This document shows, piece after piece, positions 15,707-27,191 of a DNA stretch of 64,000 nucleotides. The stretch comes from Monilinia fructicola. Lineage: Eukaryota > Ascomycota > Leotiomycetes > Helotiales > Sclerotiniaceae. Each line of letters starts with the position of its first letter. Position 1 is the first letter of the stretch. A program made the translations under genes and the position numbers. The notes beneath the pieces are model-generated. The model saw only the letters and a program-made list of their open reading frames with translations, was not told where the DNA came from and made no database searches. Location of the stretch: NCBI GenBank assembly GCA_008692225.1, contig VICG01000010.1, forward strand, positions 1,984,001 through 2,048,000, given 5' to 3'.

Positions 15707-15982
15707 TATTATAGAGAACGAATCATACAAAAGTATATAAAGATCATTAATAAAAGTAAGCATAAAATATAAAATATAATATATATAAATAAACTAAAGA
15801 CTCTACTCCTATTACAAAGTAGTAAAAGAAGTATATATAACGAAAAAAGCAGTATATAACTTTCGATCAAGGAGTACAAAATGCTCCACATATCCGAGAT
15901 CGGTATTGGAGGATTGGAATAGACCTTCGGTCTATTCCCCACCAATGATATGGTAGGATCACATGATCACTTTTGCGTGACA
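15707..15982 (-). repeat. Copia LTR, copy B (5' LTR in element orientation)
   Basis: Partner of 7537-7813, ending GCGTGACA on the plus strand. It contains a perfect inverted repeat at 15916-15938: arms GGAATAGACC and GGTCTATTCC around a TTC loop. A short block just outside the inner end contains CTGGTATAG on the minus strand, faintly like the TGGTATCAGAGC primer site common in Copia elements; I treat this as weak. Confidence 0.85.
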
Positions 15983-18170
15983 AATTTATTATTAAAAAAA
16001 AGTAAAAGAATGGTTTTAAGGTTTTTTTTACTAAATAAATATAAATATTCAAATTTAAAACTAATAATTTATATTTAAGAAATATACTTTTTTAATTCAT
16101 TATTATTCTAAAAGATAATAAATAATTTAAATATAAAGTATATTATTAATAAAATAATAATTAATAGAAATAATAAAAAGATAAAAATAATTTATTTAGT
16201 TATATATATAAAATTATATCAGATTCCTAATATTTATAATTAACAGTAATAGGTTACATAACCATAGTTTATATTCGGATTTTATTTAAATTTTTAATTT
16301 AATAATCCAAAATAAACTTTACTTTCAAATCTAAGTTAATTATTGTATATAAGTATTCTTATAATAGCAAATTTATAGTAAAGTTTAAGAAAAGTAAACT
16401 TTAATAATATAAAAAGTTTATATATACCAATATATAAATCTATTATTTTATTTATTTTTTTTAATTGTTTATATTTGTTTTTATTTGTTTTTATTTAATT
16501 TTGTTTATTTTATTTTTATATAAATAATTATTCTTTTTAATTTTCTAAATTTTTTTATATCTTTTTTTTATAAAATTATACTTAGTTTTTTTTATATTTA
16601 TATAACTTTGTATTAATTTTATTAGTTTAAGCTTTTAATAATACCCTTATCTTTATTTATTTATATTATTTTATTCCATTCGAATTCTTTACTATCTATA
16701 TTTAATAATTATATATATATATAGATTTTAATAAAATATATAAATTTATATTTTTAGTTATTTAATACAATTAAGTTTATTTAAGTATATATATAATAAT
16801 TTAAATGAAAACAATATATAATTTTATATTTTTATTTTATAATTCTAATTTATTTTGTTTATCTTTTTAGGTATTAAAAATTACATAAGAGATACTAATA
16901 AATTAATAACATATTATAATAAAATATATCGGTAAATAATATTTCATATAAGCAAATTTATTAGTTATACAAATTTAATATTATATTCATATAAAATTGA
17001 ATAAATTAAAGAAATCTTTATTCACTAGTTAATAATAAACTAATTGCGTTTATTTATATAATTTTAAAAAGCTATACTTACTAACGATTAAAATAGTATA
17101 ATTAATATTTCTTTATTTATATTAACTAATTATATTATAATTGGTTTACTTATTGTTTTTTTAAATAATTTATACATTATCAATCTCAATAAACTAAATT
17201 CCTTAGTTTTCTCTAATAATAATAGTTTTGAATTAATATTATAAACTAAAGTTAAGTTTATATAAATATTTATAAATAAGTATTTAAATATTAAAAATTC
17301 TGAAATTGTTTTTATTTGCTTAAATAAGCATTTATAATTTACATTTAAATAATTGAAATTATTTAAGTAAAAATAAATAAAAAAAACCCTTAATTACTAT
17401 CTTTATAAATTATTTAAGTATAATAAAATAAATGATTTATTAACAAACTTTAGTATTATATAACTAAAAATTTTAGTATATTTAAATATTTGCAAATAAA
17501 AGATATTATATATAAAATAAAAGTTAAACTAAAAATTCTAAATAATAAATAAAAGTATGGAAAATATTAAATAATAATATACTCATTTGTATTTTAAAAG
17601 GTTTTAATATATAGTTAAATATTAAAAAAAGTATATATATAAAAGTTTATAGATACTTTTATAACCTAAAAGTGATCTTAGGATTTTAAATGTACATAAA
17701 TAAATAAATCGATTATAAGTCACCTAAGCAAAGTTATAAATGGAAGTTACCTAATCAAAGTTATAAATAGTTTATTTTATACAGTGAATTGTAAAATATA
17801 TGCAAGCGGTAGTAGCAATAGTAGTGGCAATAAATTTACAGGTATATATAGGAGAATTGAATTAGATACTAAAAGTAGCTGGTATTATATAAAAACTAAA
17901 GCTTATACATAATAAATATCAAAAATATAATTAAAATATAATAATCTAAATATTTTTTTGTATAATAATAAATTACATATATAATTTTTTCTACATCATA
18001 TAAGGATTTTTATACAATATATATATGCCTTCTATATAATATACAAATTTATATAAAGTTTATATAAAACAAAGAAGTACACAATATAAAAAAGCTTATA
18101 TAATATAAAAATGTTTATATAATATACACATTGTTTACACCTCATATAGCGGCTACGTATATCACCACTA
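15983..18170. other. A+T-rich spacer, no identifiable element
   Basis: Very A+T-rich sequence with stops in all frames. The only structured items I see are a pair of imperfect ~27-bp tandem units (17715-17770) built around CACCTAAGCAAAGTTATAAA and a short less-degraded patch at 18140-18180. Confidence 0.6.
17715..17770. repeat. Two-unit tandem repeat (~27 bp)
   Basis: The units both read AGT(C/T)ACCTAA(G/T)CAAAGTTATAAAT, with only transitions and one G/T difference between them. Confidence 0.6.
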
Positions 18171-18175
18171 AGGTT

Positions 18176-18765
18176 ACTTTAATTACTTTTATATACTCGA
18201 ACGCGTTTTAAAAAAGGCATAAACGAATATAAAACTTATAATTATTTAATGTAATTTTAATATAATTCTATATAATATATTTTACTATCTTTCTATAAAG
18301 TTTTTATATTGTAAAAATTATATTTAAAGAAATAATAATACTATTAAGTTAATAATTTTAGAAAATCTTAGAATTTATTAAAATATTAATTTTAAATTTA
18401 ACGATATATAATTTTTAGAAAATAAAATTATAAAAAATAATATAAGCTTTAAAATTTTATTAATTATTTTTTAAAATTTAATATTATCTATTATATTAAT
18501 ATATATATAGATATAAAAAGCAAAAAATTTAAATTTTTAATAAAAAAAATATATTTGTATAATTTAAATAAGCGAACTTACCCTTTTAAAACTTATAAAA
18601 CTTTCTATATTTTTAACTTTATTAATATATATTTTAAATATTAATAAAGATATTAAAATTTTAAAATAAACTATTTAAAATTTAGGTTTTATTTTATTAT
18701 TAAATAGAATTTAAAAGGTTTAATTATAATATTTATATAAATCTTTAAATTTTCATTAAATCTAT
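18176..18765 (+). repeat. A+T-rich direct repeat, copy 1
   Basis: About 590 bp that is repeated at 18955-19600. It begins around TTACTTTTATATACTCGAAC with CGCGTTTTAAAAAAGGCATA following. An inverted partial copy of the first ~75 bp lies at 19738-19815. It may be an LTR or the end of a DNA transposon; no coding relic is readable. Confidence 0.75.
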
Positions 18766-18954
18766 TACGATTATATATTAAAAACAAATCAATAAAGGTT
18801 AGTTAACTAAAATAAGAAAGCTAAAAAGAGAAAAGATCTTTAAAGAACCTAAAGATCTTTTATATGTACAATATCGTTTAGCATGATAAGATATTACGTG
18901 CTTAAGGCATATGATATTTGTTATAAAAAATCGTAAAATATAAATATTATAAAC

Positions 18955-19600
18955 TTATTTTAATTACTTTTATATATTCGAACGCGTTTTAAAAAAGGCA
19001 TAAACAAATATAAAACTTATAATTATTTAATAAAATTTTAATATAATTCTATATAATATATTTTACTATCTTTCTATAAAGTTTTTATATTGTAAAAAAT
19101 TATATTTAAAAGAATAATAATACTATTAAGTTAATAATCTTAGAAAATTTTAGAATTTATTAAAATATTAATTTTAAATTTAACGATATATAATTTTTAG
19201 AAAATAAATTTATAAAAAAATAATATAAGCTTTAAAGTTTTATTAATTATTTTTAAAAATAATATAAGCTTTAAAGTTTTATTAATTATTTTTAAAATTT
19301 AATATTATCTATTATATTAATATATATATATAAATATAAAAAGTAAAAAATTTAAATTTTTAATAAAAAAATATACTTATATAATTTAAATAAGCGAATT
19401 TACCCCTTTAAAACTTATAAAAAATTTTATATTTTTAATTTTATTAATATATATTTTAAATATTAATAAAGATATTAAAATTCTAAAATAAACTATTTAA
19501 AATACAACTTTTATTTTATTATTAAATAGAATTTAAAAGGTTTAATTATAATATTTATTAAACTATTTAATATTTATATAAATCTTTAAATTTTTATCAA
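18955..19600 (+). repeat. A+T-rich direct repeat, copy 2 (with internal duplications)
   Basis: Second copy of 18176-18765, differing by a handful of C/T and G/A transitions and small indels. It carries two extra tandem duplications: ~40 bp around AATATAAGCTTTAAAGTTTT (19218-19300) and ~20 bp near 19555-19578. Confidence 0.75.
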
Positions 19601-19737
19601 ATTTTTAATATTCATATATCTCATTATATTATTATTCATTTAATATTAGGCTTTATAATATAAAATTTATATAATAAGTATAAAAATACTAAATCTATAA
19701 TATTTATAAATTTTATAAAATTATATTAAGGTTCCAT

Positions 19738-19815
19738 TAAATAATTATAAGTTATATTTTACGTGTATCCTCTTTTAAAACCCGCCCGAGTACAAGTATT
19801 ATATTTTAATAATAA
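19738..19815 (-). repeat. Inverted partial copy of the 18.18/18.96-kb repeat
   Basis: The reverse complement reads GTACTCGGGCGGGTTTTAAA followed by a variant of the next segment and the shared ACTTATAATTATTTAAT, aligning to the starts of the two direct copies. It retains CCCGCCCGAG where the other copies have A/T, so it is less RIP-damaged; it abuts the gene island. Confidence 0.65.
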
Positions 19816-19849
19816 ATATACGTTATAAAATATAAGTATAAAACACAAC

Positions 19850-20724
19850 CTTACTTACCGTCTTCATCTATAAGTGTATCTAGTTCTTATAATACATCAT
19901 TCAACTGCCCAGGTGAGAGTCATCTACCCCAAATGATGCAGCCGAGTAGGAATCAAATCACTTGATATCATCATCCTTGTTCCACAAATTACGAGTCCTA
20001 GAATGAGAAGCTATTGAAGAGTAGCACAGATTTCAAAAGGTTGCAGAATGAGTAATAGGTAATGCGAGGATATACTCGACAATGAGTCATCTCCCGTATA
20101 CTATCAAATTGTAAGCCAACGTCAACCCGCAAGTTGCGCTGTCTATATCAACTAGAATACCCGCTCTCCAAATTTCCGATATCGTGTACATGAATCCGGG
20201 ACAAATGGATGCAATTGATCAATCATATCGATCCATTAAACCATATGAGAAGCACTTGTCATAAAGTTTTGCAGTTCTGCCTTGTCTGATGGTTACGCGA
20301 AGTAAATCATGGGGAACTGCGCTTTTCCCTTTTATGTTGGCCGAAAAGGCTGTGTTAGATGGAGACGATGGGGACCAATTATATTGATTTTAGAAGATCC
20401 ACAGGGACTCGCCGGTACAGAATAGGTTTGGTCATCTAACAGGGATTTCTTACGACCTACTTGATTGCTTAGACTGCTTAGATTGCTGAGGATTAGATGA
20501 GCTCAGAAAAGTCATATTAGATGCAGCTTTTCCTTCCAGGCTTTCAGAATCTTTTTGTCTTTCCCGTAAGATTCATTTATTCTAATTGCCATACTCCTCG
20601 TCGTTGATTCTGTGAGTTTACGGCAAGTAGAGTCATCGGAAAGGAAACTAATTCATCATTCTCTACCCCCTACTACTCTTATAACTCATCTAATCGATAA
20701 GGCTGTAGTCAATTGGAATCCACA
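19850..20724. other. Upstream region and 5' leader of the zinc-cluster-like gene
   Basis: Ordinary-composition DNA starting sharply after the A+T-rich block. No ORF with coding character was found. It presumably carries the promoter and 5' UTR of the gene starting at 20725; I see no diagnostic promoter element. Confidence 0.5.
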
Positions 20725-23573
20725 ATGTCTACATCCCATCAAATTCCTACTTTCAACTCCTTCACCATTACTCAACCTTTTCTCGGTGCACCACTCCAAT
20801 TCCAGCCTGCACTTGGATCAGAAGAGCTCGAGCAATTGATTGATCTTTACGTGGTTGGAAATGCTTGTAAACAAGATAAGCTTTCCACCGTGACAATCGA
20901 TTTTTACAACCATGCAACCGTCGATATCAATACCGGTTCCCTCGTTCGTCGATATGAGGTTATGCCATGGTCTTTTGCGTTAAGCCCTTCTCAATCACAA
21001 TCTTCTGGATTGAGCCCACCACTTTTTCACTCCCAGTCCTGCCTCCTCAGCTACTCTTACCGATTCCGCTTATGGCTCAATTAGCACCCCGCCAAAGCGC
21101 ACGAGAGTGTCACGAGTTTCAAAGAAGTCGAAGAAAGATATTAAGAAGCCTGCAGAGATCAGACTCCCTGGTTTCTCGATCATGACCAAGGATGGTATCG
21201 ATGTTACAAATTCTGCCAGCCGCGGAACCAAGACAAAAGAACAGAGAGAACATGCACATCTGATGAGAATCATCAAAGCTTGCGATGCGTGTAAGCGAAA
21301 GAAGATCAGAGTGAGTTTTTCTGTTTCTACTCATGTTCGGGAATTCACTAACGAAATTGTAGTGTGATCCATCGCATAGAAGATTCTCAAACGCAGACAT
21401 GTCCAGAACATCTGCATCCTTCAAACCTTCTCCTCCTTCACAATCAAACCCAAGTCCTGCTGGGTCGACACCTTCGCTATCCCGTGAGACATCACAAGAT
21501 TCTGAAAAAAGTAGTCCCCCGGTTGAGTCATTCGCAATTGAGGATTTTCTCCTTTTTTCCGGAAGACGACTTCAACCAATGGAACCCAGAAATGTCTACC
21601 CCCGGCTTCAATACCCAATACAGCGACTTCAGCATGACCAACTACGATACTTTCCCTGATTTCGATACTGGCGTCTCTACCATGATTGATAATTTATCGT
21701 TCGATTTCCCACCATTCGACCATGCATCATTTAGTACACAATCATTTAATGACTCCGTCAATATACCAAACTGCTACAATACACAATCGATCGCTGATAT
21801 AGATGCTAACTCACAATATATCTCTCCAACTCAAAGAGAGTCTGACCGAGGTTTATTCAATTCATTTGGCAATTTACAGAACTTCTCACCAACTCATACT
21901 CAACAAGCTCATCCAGAAGTTTTAGCAAATGAAGATCCCGGAAAGATTGACCGTTTCATCCATACTCCGGCTTCGAGATCTCAAGCATACAACCTACCAT
22001 TGGGATCACCAGTATCATCGAACATGATTTCTCCGACCAACAATGAAATCACCCTACAAGACTTCTTTACAGCATTCGACTCCTCACAAACTGATAACTG
22101 TCACCAATCACTTGCTCCAGATGATGACTTCGCAAACACTGGCCTAGATGGTGCATACGATCATGCCACTAGCTCGATTGTTGATTCGTGCGCAGGATTA
22201 TCGCCACATTCTCAAACACTGCACTCAGAATCAAGTGACCGTGACATTGAGTCTGCTGTATTGAATGCCATGAGCCGACGTCGCCGTAGCGAACGCAAGA
22301 AGCATCAAGCACTCTTGGAACGAGAATTCAGACGTATCGAATCTCATGATCTTGAGCTTGGAAATGCTTTCCTTTCTGGCAGCGGCGAACCGCATGTTCC
22401 TGGCGCCTCCGCAAGCCAGCTAGCTTCAAGTCCGGGCATATTCCATGGCGGTGACGGCTTCCCAATGAATACAAACAGTCATCGAAGCTTTGTTTCTAGT
22501 AGTAGTCCCATCCATGAAGAAACCCCATGGAGCTTTGAATCGACTCTCTCTTCATTGGCTAAATCTAGCCCTGAAGTACTCGAGAACGCCGTGGAAAGCG
22601 ATCAAGGTGTACTGACTGGTGTGAAACCACGCCGACTCCCTGAAGCATTTGCAAGATTATCTTCCTCAGCGATCACTAATGCCTCTCTTGGTCGTGCTGC
22701 ACGAACAGTTGGCGGTCATATTTCGTCTCGACTTACAAACTTTGCCACGAGTGCTTTGGACCAACAATCATTGGGCACCGGCGCCGGTCTTTTACCCGCA
22801 CAACTAGCTGCAAGCTCATCAATGTCAAGTTCGAGATCCAAGACTGTTGTAGATACTACGCCACATGCAATGTCTGGCGAAGTTGCGGCGGGAGTTCTCT
22901 TTGCACCGGATCGCGTCAAAGCTATTTCTTCTCCTGCCTTTGGACTACTGGGCAAATTGAATTCGAAGATTTCTTCAAGCCTTTCCGACGAATATGACAA
23001 TGGCTCTTCGGACTACAATAGCCTTAGGACTTTGATTTCGACGACCCAGGATTCTTTAGCTGCACTAATGTCCAGTCCAAGCCCGAGCCTCAACACTTCC
23101 ATCCAAGCATCCACGATTATCGGAGATGGTGCAGAACCAGCAGTCGCCCCGGCTACAACCACCATGATGACTAGCCTCTGCACGATTTCCACGCTCGCTA
23201 CACTAGCATTCGTTCTTGCTGCTACTGCTGCAGTTCTAAAGTGCCTCGACCTTTCCACAATAGCCCTCGTCCTCTATTATAATCATCTGTATATCCTGTA
23301 TCTCTGCATCGACCCCTTCCAGGCCTAACAAGAATTTCACGAACCCATTCATCAGCGCGCCCTTGCGGAACTTCTGGTCCAGCATGCGAGTCATGATGAA
23401 TCGTGAACATCAAGGTGTAAGTGATGCTAGACGCGAAACCATCGCATACAGCCTCTGGCGAACAAGTACTGACATACTTTCAACAGGCATTCAAAGGAAA
23501 AGACCATACATGGCGCAGTGCGACGACAGCCGGAGAAATATTGACGAGCTTCTTTTCCAGACTCTCGATCTAG
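20725..23573 (+). CDS. Half-zinc-cluster (Cx2Cx6C) fungal nuclear protein, putative transcription regulator
   Basis: Predicted exons: 20725-20978, 21037-21310, 21363-21483, 21566-23240, 23323-23415/6 and 23487-23573, giving about 834 aa. The start is the first ATG (MSTSHQ). Intron 2 (GTGAGT..CTAAC..TAG) and the last intron (GTAAGT..CTGAC..CAG) are strong; intron 1 (GTTAAG) is supported by frame. Intron 3 (21484-21565) is uncertain: a one-T length error in the T6 run at 21553-21558 would equally join the frames. Intron 4 (donor GTGCCT) is weak. A basic segment leads to KACDACKRKKIRCDPSHRR (Cys167, 170, 177), the first half of a Zn2Cys6 cluster; the second three Cys are missing. Long Ser/Pro/Asp-rich middle, a basic MSRRRRSERKKH patch, a hydrophobic ~22-residue stretch near residue 753, and a short basic tail ending FFSRLSI. 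Nuclear role is inferred from the Cys motif; target genes unknown. Confidence 0.72.
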
Positions 23574-25129
23574 ATGTTGAGGATTTATCTTCCGTGCCAA
23601 TTTTGGTGCTGGGGTTCTCTTTCTTGACGATGGGTTGGTTCTTGGGGAGGTGACGCTTCATTTTTCGCTGCGCTCGCTGGAGTGGCTCGATTGATGGTTT
23701 GTTGGTCGCGATATGGTATTCCCGGGCTTTGCTGGTCATGGCACTTTTCTTCGGCGTGGAAAGATGATGGGGTAATGGATAGAATGGAATGGAATGGGAT
23801 GGTGCATCACAACGGGCCCTCGATAGACGAGGTTGAAAAATGTGTTGCTGGCGTATGGGCGTATACTGTACTCCTAAAGCATTTGCCTTCATCCCCGCAC
23901 ACAAAAAGACACTGATGCATTTCCTCACCGCAATAAAAAGAGGTACATGTGTGTGGGTGCTATATAGATGGTAATACATAACTGCAGAGCCTCTGCTGCT
24001 ACTCAAATTTACCCCGGGTATCATCATTGCGTATCTCGACTTGTTCAGTGATGGCATCAAGTCACGTCCCATGATTGAAATCTCCACACACTTGAACACC
24101 ACGCGCTGGAAGATTCAGCTGTGCATGTGGTTGTTGGATGGTGTAGACGTCTTGCTTCCGGAGTATATCTATCCATTTTTTCTCAACGGCACTTGCAGAC
24201 GCTATCCTCTATTGATGAATCAACAATCGTACATATTATGCCACATCCATCCCTCCACACCAGCACAACCCCATTAATTTCCGCCACCCCGTATTTCTCC
24301 TCCCTCCTTTTTCCTTTCTCCATTCCCCACCCTCTCCTCCATCCAAGCCCGCCTTAAAACTCCCCTGTGCTGGGATGGCCTTCATTAATTGTAAGATGAG
24401 GAAGGTTGCCTAAATGATTTCCCGCGCATAGTCGAGGATTTATGGGCTCTGGGTCATCATGTAGACTCCGCTCGAAAATACAGAACATCTGATACTTCGG
24501 AAACGTTGATCGATGTGATATTCGTATGTTCTCTATCTTTCGGTAAGGCTTAGTTAGAGGAATTGGGGGAGGGGGAGGGGTTTCTAGATTTTTCTTGGTT
24601 GTTGCTGTGTTGGTTCGTTGGTTCGTTGGTATAGGTATAGGTTGAGTGGAGAGAGGGACTAATTCTTTTTGGGGAACGAAGTATAATAGGGATGGGGATT
24701 GTGATGAAAGTCGTGAGGTGGGATCCTATCTTGGGAATGGTGAACAGTCAAAAGGCTCAAACGCAAGCGACCATTTCGAGCTGTTTTGGATTAGTAATGG
24801 GGGATGATGAGGTAAGGTAGCATGAGTGAGAAGATGTTGTCTCGATGATTCGACTTTTGGTGGACGATTCAAATGTCCCAGAGCTACCTAGGTAGTCTCT
24901 GAAAAGGTTTAGGTGGTTGACTTTGGATTTGAGAAGGGAGGACTGGGCGAGTCTTGTAACAAAAGCTCCCGTAATAAAGTAAGTACAACTTTTCTTGTCT
25001 GGTAATGGACACACGGATATTCCTGTCATGATTCATTTTTACAACTTCATTGATTTGATAATAGAGCCACGGTATAGACGTGATCCGTCCAATTCGAGCA
25101 TGATATCACCTGCTTTATCACGGTTGGCA
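23574..25129. other. Intergenic region, no gene recognised
   Basis: Ordinary composition with C/T-rich (24290-24360) and G-rich (24560-24680) stretches and a GGTTCGTT tandem at 24609-24630. Small ORFs on both strands lack coding character. Confidence 0.5.
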
Positions 25130-26930
25130 CAATACCAATGCGTCACGAGCGGAATCTGGCAAATGCCATAGCTCTAACCAGTTCTGTTCCAGCCTCAGAC
25201 TTTAAAAGGATACGAAACATCTCTCGGGAAACTCGAAAGAGGAATACTTGGAGTTTGCAAGCGCATGACGATCTGACATACGGCAGCAATCGGTGTAATC
25301 CCAGACTTGCCATGGGGTTCCAGAAACATCGGTTGCTCGTTGGGTATGATAGGATATATATTCTTCGTCCCAAGGCTTTGTCAAAGTAAAAATCTGACAT
25401 GTGATAGATACCAGCGATTTTTCTCTTGAGACCGTAATTTGGGGCACATCCGAACAACTCATCGACCGAGTCTTTAATTCGTTCCCCAATTGATTGGTAC
25501 GCGAGCTCATCCACTACTACCGAACTTGTGGTATCAACAAATTCTAGTTTGAGTGTCCGATCTTAGTAAAGAAGCGATAGAATATGTAGATACATGAGTA
25601 CACACCCAGAATCTATAGGCTGAGCTGGCTCGTAATGATGCTCTAAGTTCACAGCTTTTCAACCTCTCAGGTAGGTACGAGAACCACTGAAAGAGATCTG
25701 ATCATCACCGTCATCAAAGGGTCAGCACAATCACAGGAGACTATCTGTGTTCAGTGAATAGTCTGGCACCCAAGACGAAAGATTGCTCCTTTTAGTGCAC
25801 AAAGCTTTGACATTGGAATGACGGAGAAGTTTCAACAAGCCGCGTAAAGACATAGAGGAATTGATATAGCGCGCTGCTTCCGTAAATAAATCCTTTACAC
25901 TCTTAGTCTATTCAATGACTGCCCAGGTGGAACGTACCCTTGCGGATCCCAATAGAAAAAAGCGCCGCCACGTGGTATAAATACCCTTTGGATGTAAATG
26001 GCGAGGGCTGGCCACAGTCAGATGTCCATATATCATATCCATTCCGTTGGAAGCTTTTGAGCTCTTCGGGAGACCAGAATATCCAGAACAGAAGCAGGGC
26101 TATCTTCAGATTATAAGGCACGATGGCATTCTGATCGTGCTTGATTCATACTCCATAGTAGTGGATATTCTTGTATATCGCATTCGCTTGTTGTTGAATT
26201 TGGGAAGGAATGTTGCGAGCTCCACCCAGAGACTATTGATTCTGCTTTGGAAATTACTATATCCGTCAATGAATCCGATATTGCAATTCCCTTGTTAAGG
26301 TAGGGATTTTGATTGTGAAGGTTGGCAATTTAACCTAGCAGGACCGTACACGTAGAATCCCAAGAGACTTTGAGCGTCCAAATTGTATGAATACATCGAC
26401 TGAAATAAATACTCTTTGATAAATCTAGACTCTCGTAAACCAAGGGAAAGGTATTATATCCTCGGCCATATGACAAGCGGAATATTTCAGCTGAGAATTT
26501 TCCGGTCCTCTTTGCTGAATAAATTCCAAAGATCACGTCGTCCGAACAACCCAAATATATAGCCGTCTGCTAAGCAAGATTATGTACTTCTTTCCTCAAT
26601 TTGACTTTCTGACTGCGTTCCAAGATATCTTTCTGGTCGATGCCCACAGTATCGGTCCATCACCGTAGTAATTTTGTTGTATCTCGCAATCCTTTTAATA
26701 CCATCCCGAGGTTTATAGTGACGGTGAAACGAGAGCCATTGACCCAAGCAGCATTAATATCATTTACATTGCCCCATAGGTAGGACAAAGGCGTATAACT
26801 ATTGTAAATGTCAGAGCGACAGTCGTGCAATGTTGTGTGAATGAGATCATATCGAATTGGAGAGTGATATTCGCCAGGTTGAAGGACTAAGAGCCAAATC
26901 GAATCGAATCAAATTCCAAAAGATCTTCAT
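25130..26930 (-). pseudogene. HET-domain (heterokaryon incompatibility) pseudogene
   Basis: Minus-strand translation recovers a HET-family protein in order. LLVLQPGEYHSPIRYDL (26898 down) is followed by YTPLSYLWGN (26797-26770; family pattern Y.ALSY.WG), VNGSRFTVTINLGMVLKGLR (family: I.VNG..F.V..NL...L..LR), WTDTVGIDQKDILERSQ (family: WIDAICINQ.D..ERS.QV) and AIYLG. One frame runs from ~26.92 to 26.33 kb, broken only by TGA at 26660-26662 (where CGA would read Arg) and TAG at 26570-26572 (where CAG would read Gln). Further down, in other frames, KSVKDLFTEAARYI (~25900) and LSSWVPDYS (~25760) match the family's post-HET segment, then DELAYQSIGERIKDSVDELF (~25510-25450). HET proteins trigger self/non-self cell death in fungi. 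This copy has stops and frame changes and is judged dead. Start and end are approximate. Confidence 0.82.
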
Positions 26931-27191
26931 GTTGAAAACGCTAAAAAGTGGCAGCAGACATCTTGACACTGAGTACTCAATACAAGAAATAACTTCTCTT
27001 TACCTGTGATATACTATGAAACGAGCTGCCATCAAATTCCGGAAGAACAAGATGATAGCTAAGGCATATGTGCCTTAGCTAGCAACTGTGTGACGTTGTC
27101 GGTGGCCTTATATGCTGTGTGGATAGTATATCTCGAGGTTCTAGCGAAAACACGACAGTCTCTTAAGGAATCTGAATACAAAATGTACGGC
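26931..27191. other. Spacer between HET pseudogene and Nudix gene
   Basis: No ORF or structure of note. It would hold the 5' end of the HET pseudogene and the 3' end of the Nudix gene. Confidence 0.4.

Larger units (their letters stand above)
7537..15982 (-). mobile_element. RIP-degraded Ty1/Copia LTR retrotransposon, full length
   Basis: Two similar ~277-bp direct repeats bound an 8.4-kb element. Read on the minus strand the LTR starts TGTCACGC (15982 downward) and ends ..CGTAACA-like, the usual TG..CA form. Internal minus-strand sequence near 10.6-11.25 kb retains readable Copia reverse transcriptase and RNase H segments, which fixes both superfamily and orientation. The stretch just inside the 7.8-kb LTR is purine-rich on the minus strand (AAAAAGTA), a plausible degraded polypurine tract. 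All frames carry many stops. I could not define a target site duplication. The domain order expected for Copia (integrase before RT) would place integrase around 12-13.5 kb, but I could not read it with confidence. Confidence 0.82.
1..19850. repeat. A+T-rich, RIP-like transposon graveyard (block 1)
   Basis: Almost all sequence here is A/T, stop codons occur in every frame, and CpG and C-rich words are nearly absent. The change to ordinary composition at about 19.85 kb is abrupt. Within the block I can identify a Plavaka-like transposase relic, a full Copia element and a cluster of direct and inverted copies (separate entries). The parts 1-5.8 kb, 6.9-7.5 kb and 16.0-18.1 kb hold no gene I can read, only short A+T ORFs with biased composition. 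A small less-degraded patch sits near 300-430. RIP (C-to-T on both strands of duplicated DNA, an established process in Pezizomycotina) is the inferred cause. Confidence 0.9.

Noticed and set aside
23491..24102. 203-residue minus ORF
   Set aside because: Overlaps the last exon of the plus-strand gene and has no coding signature.
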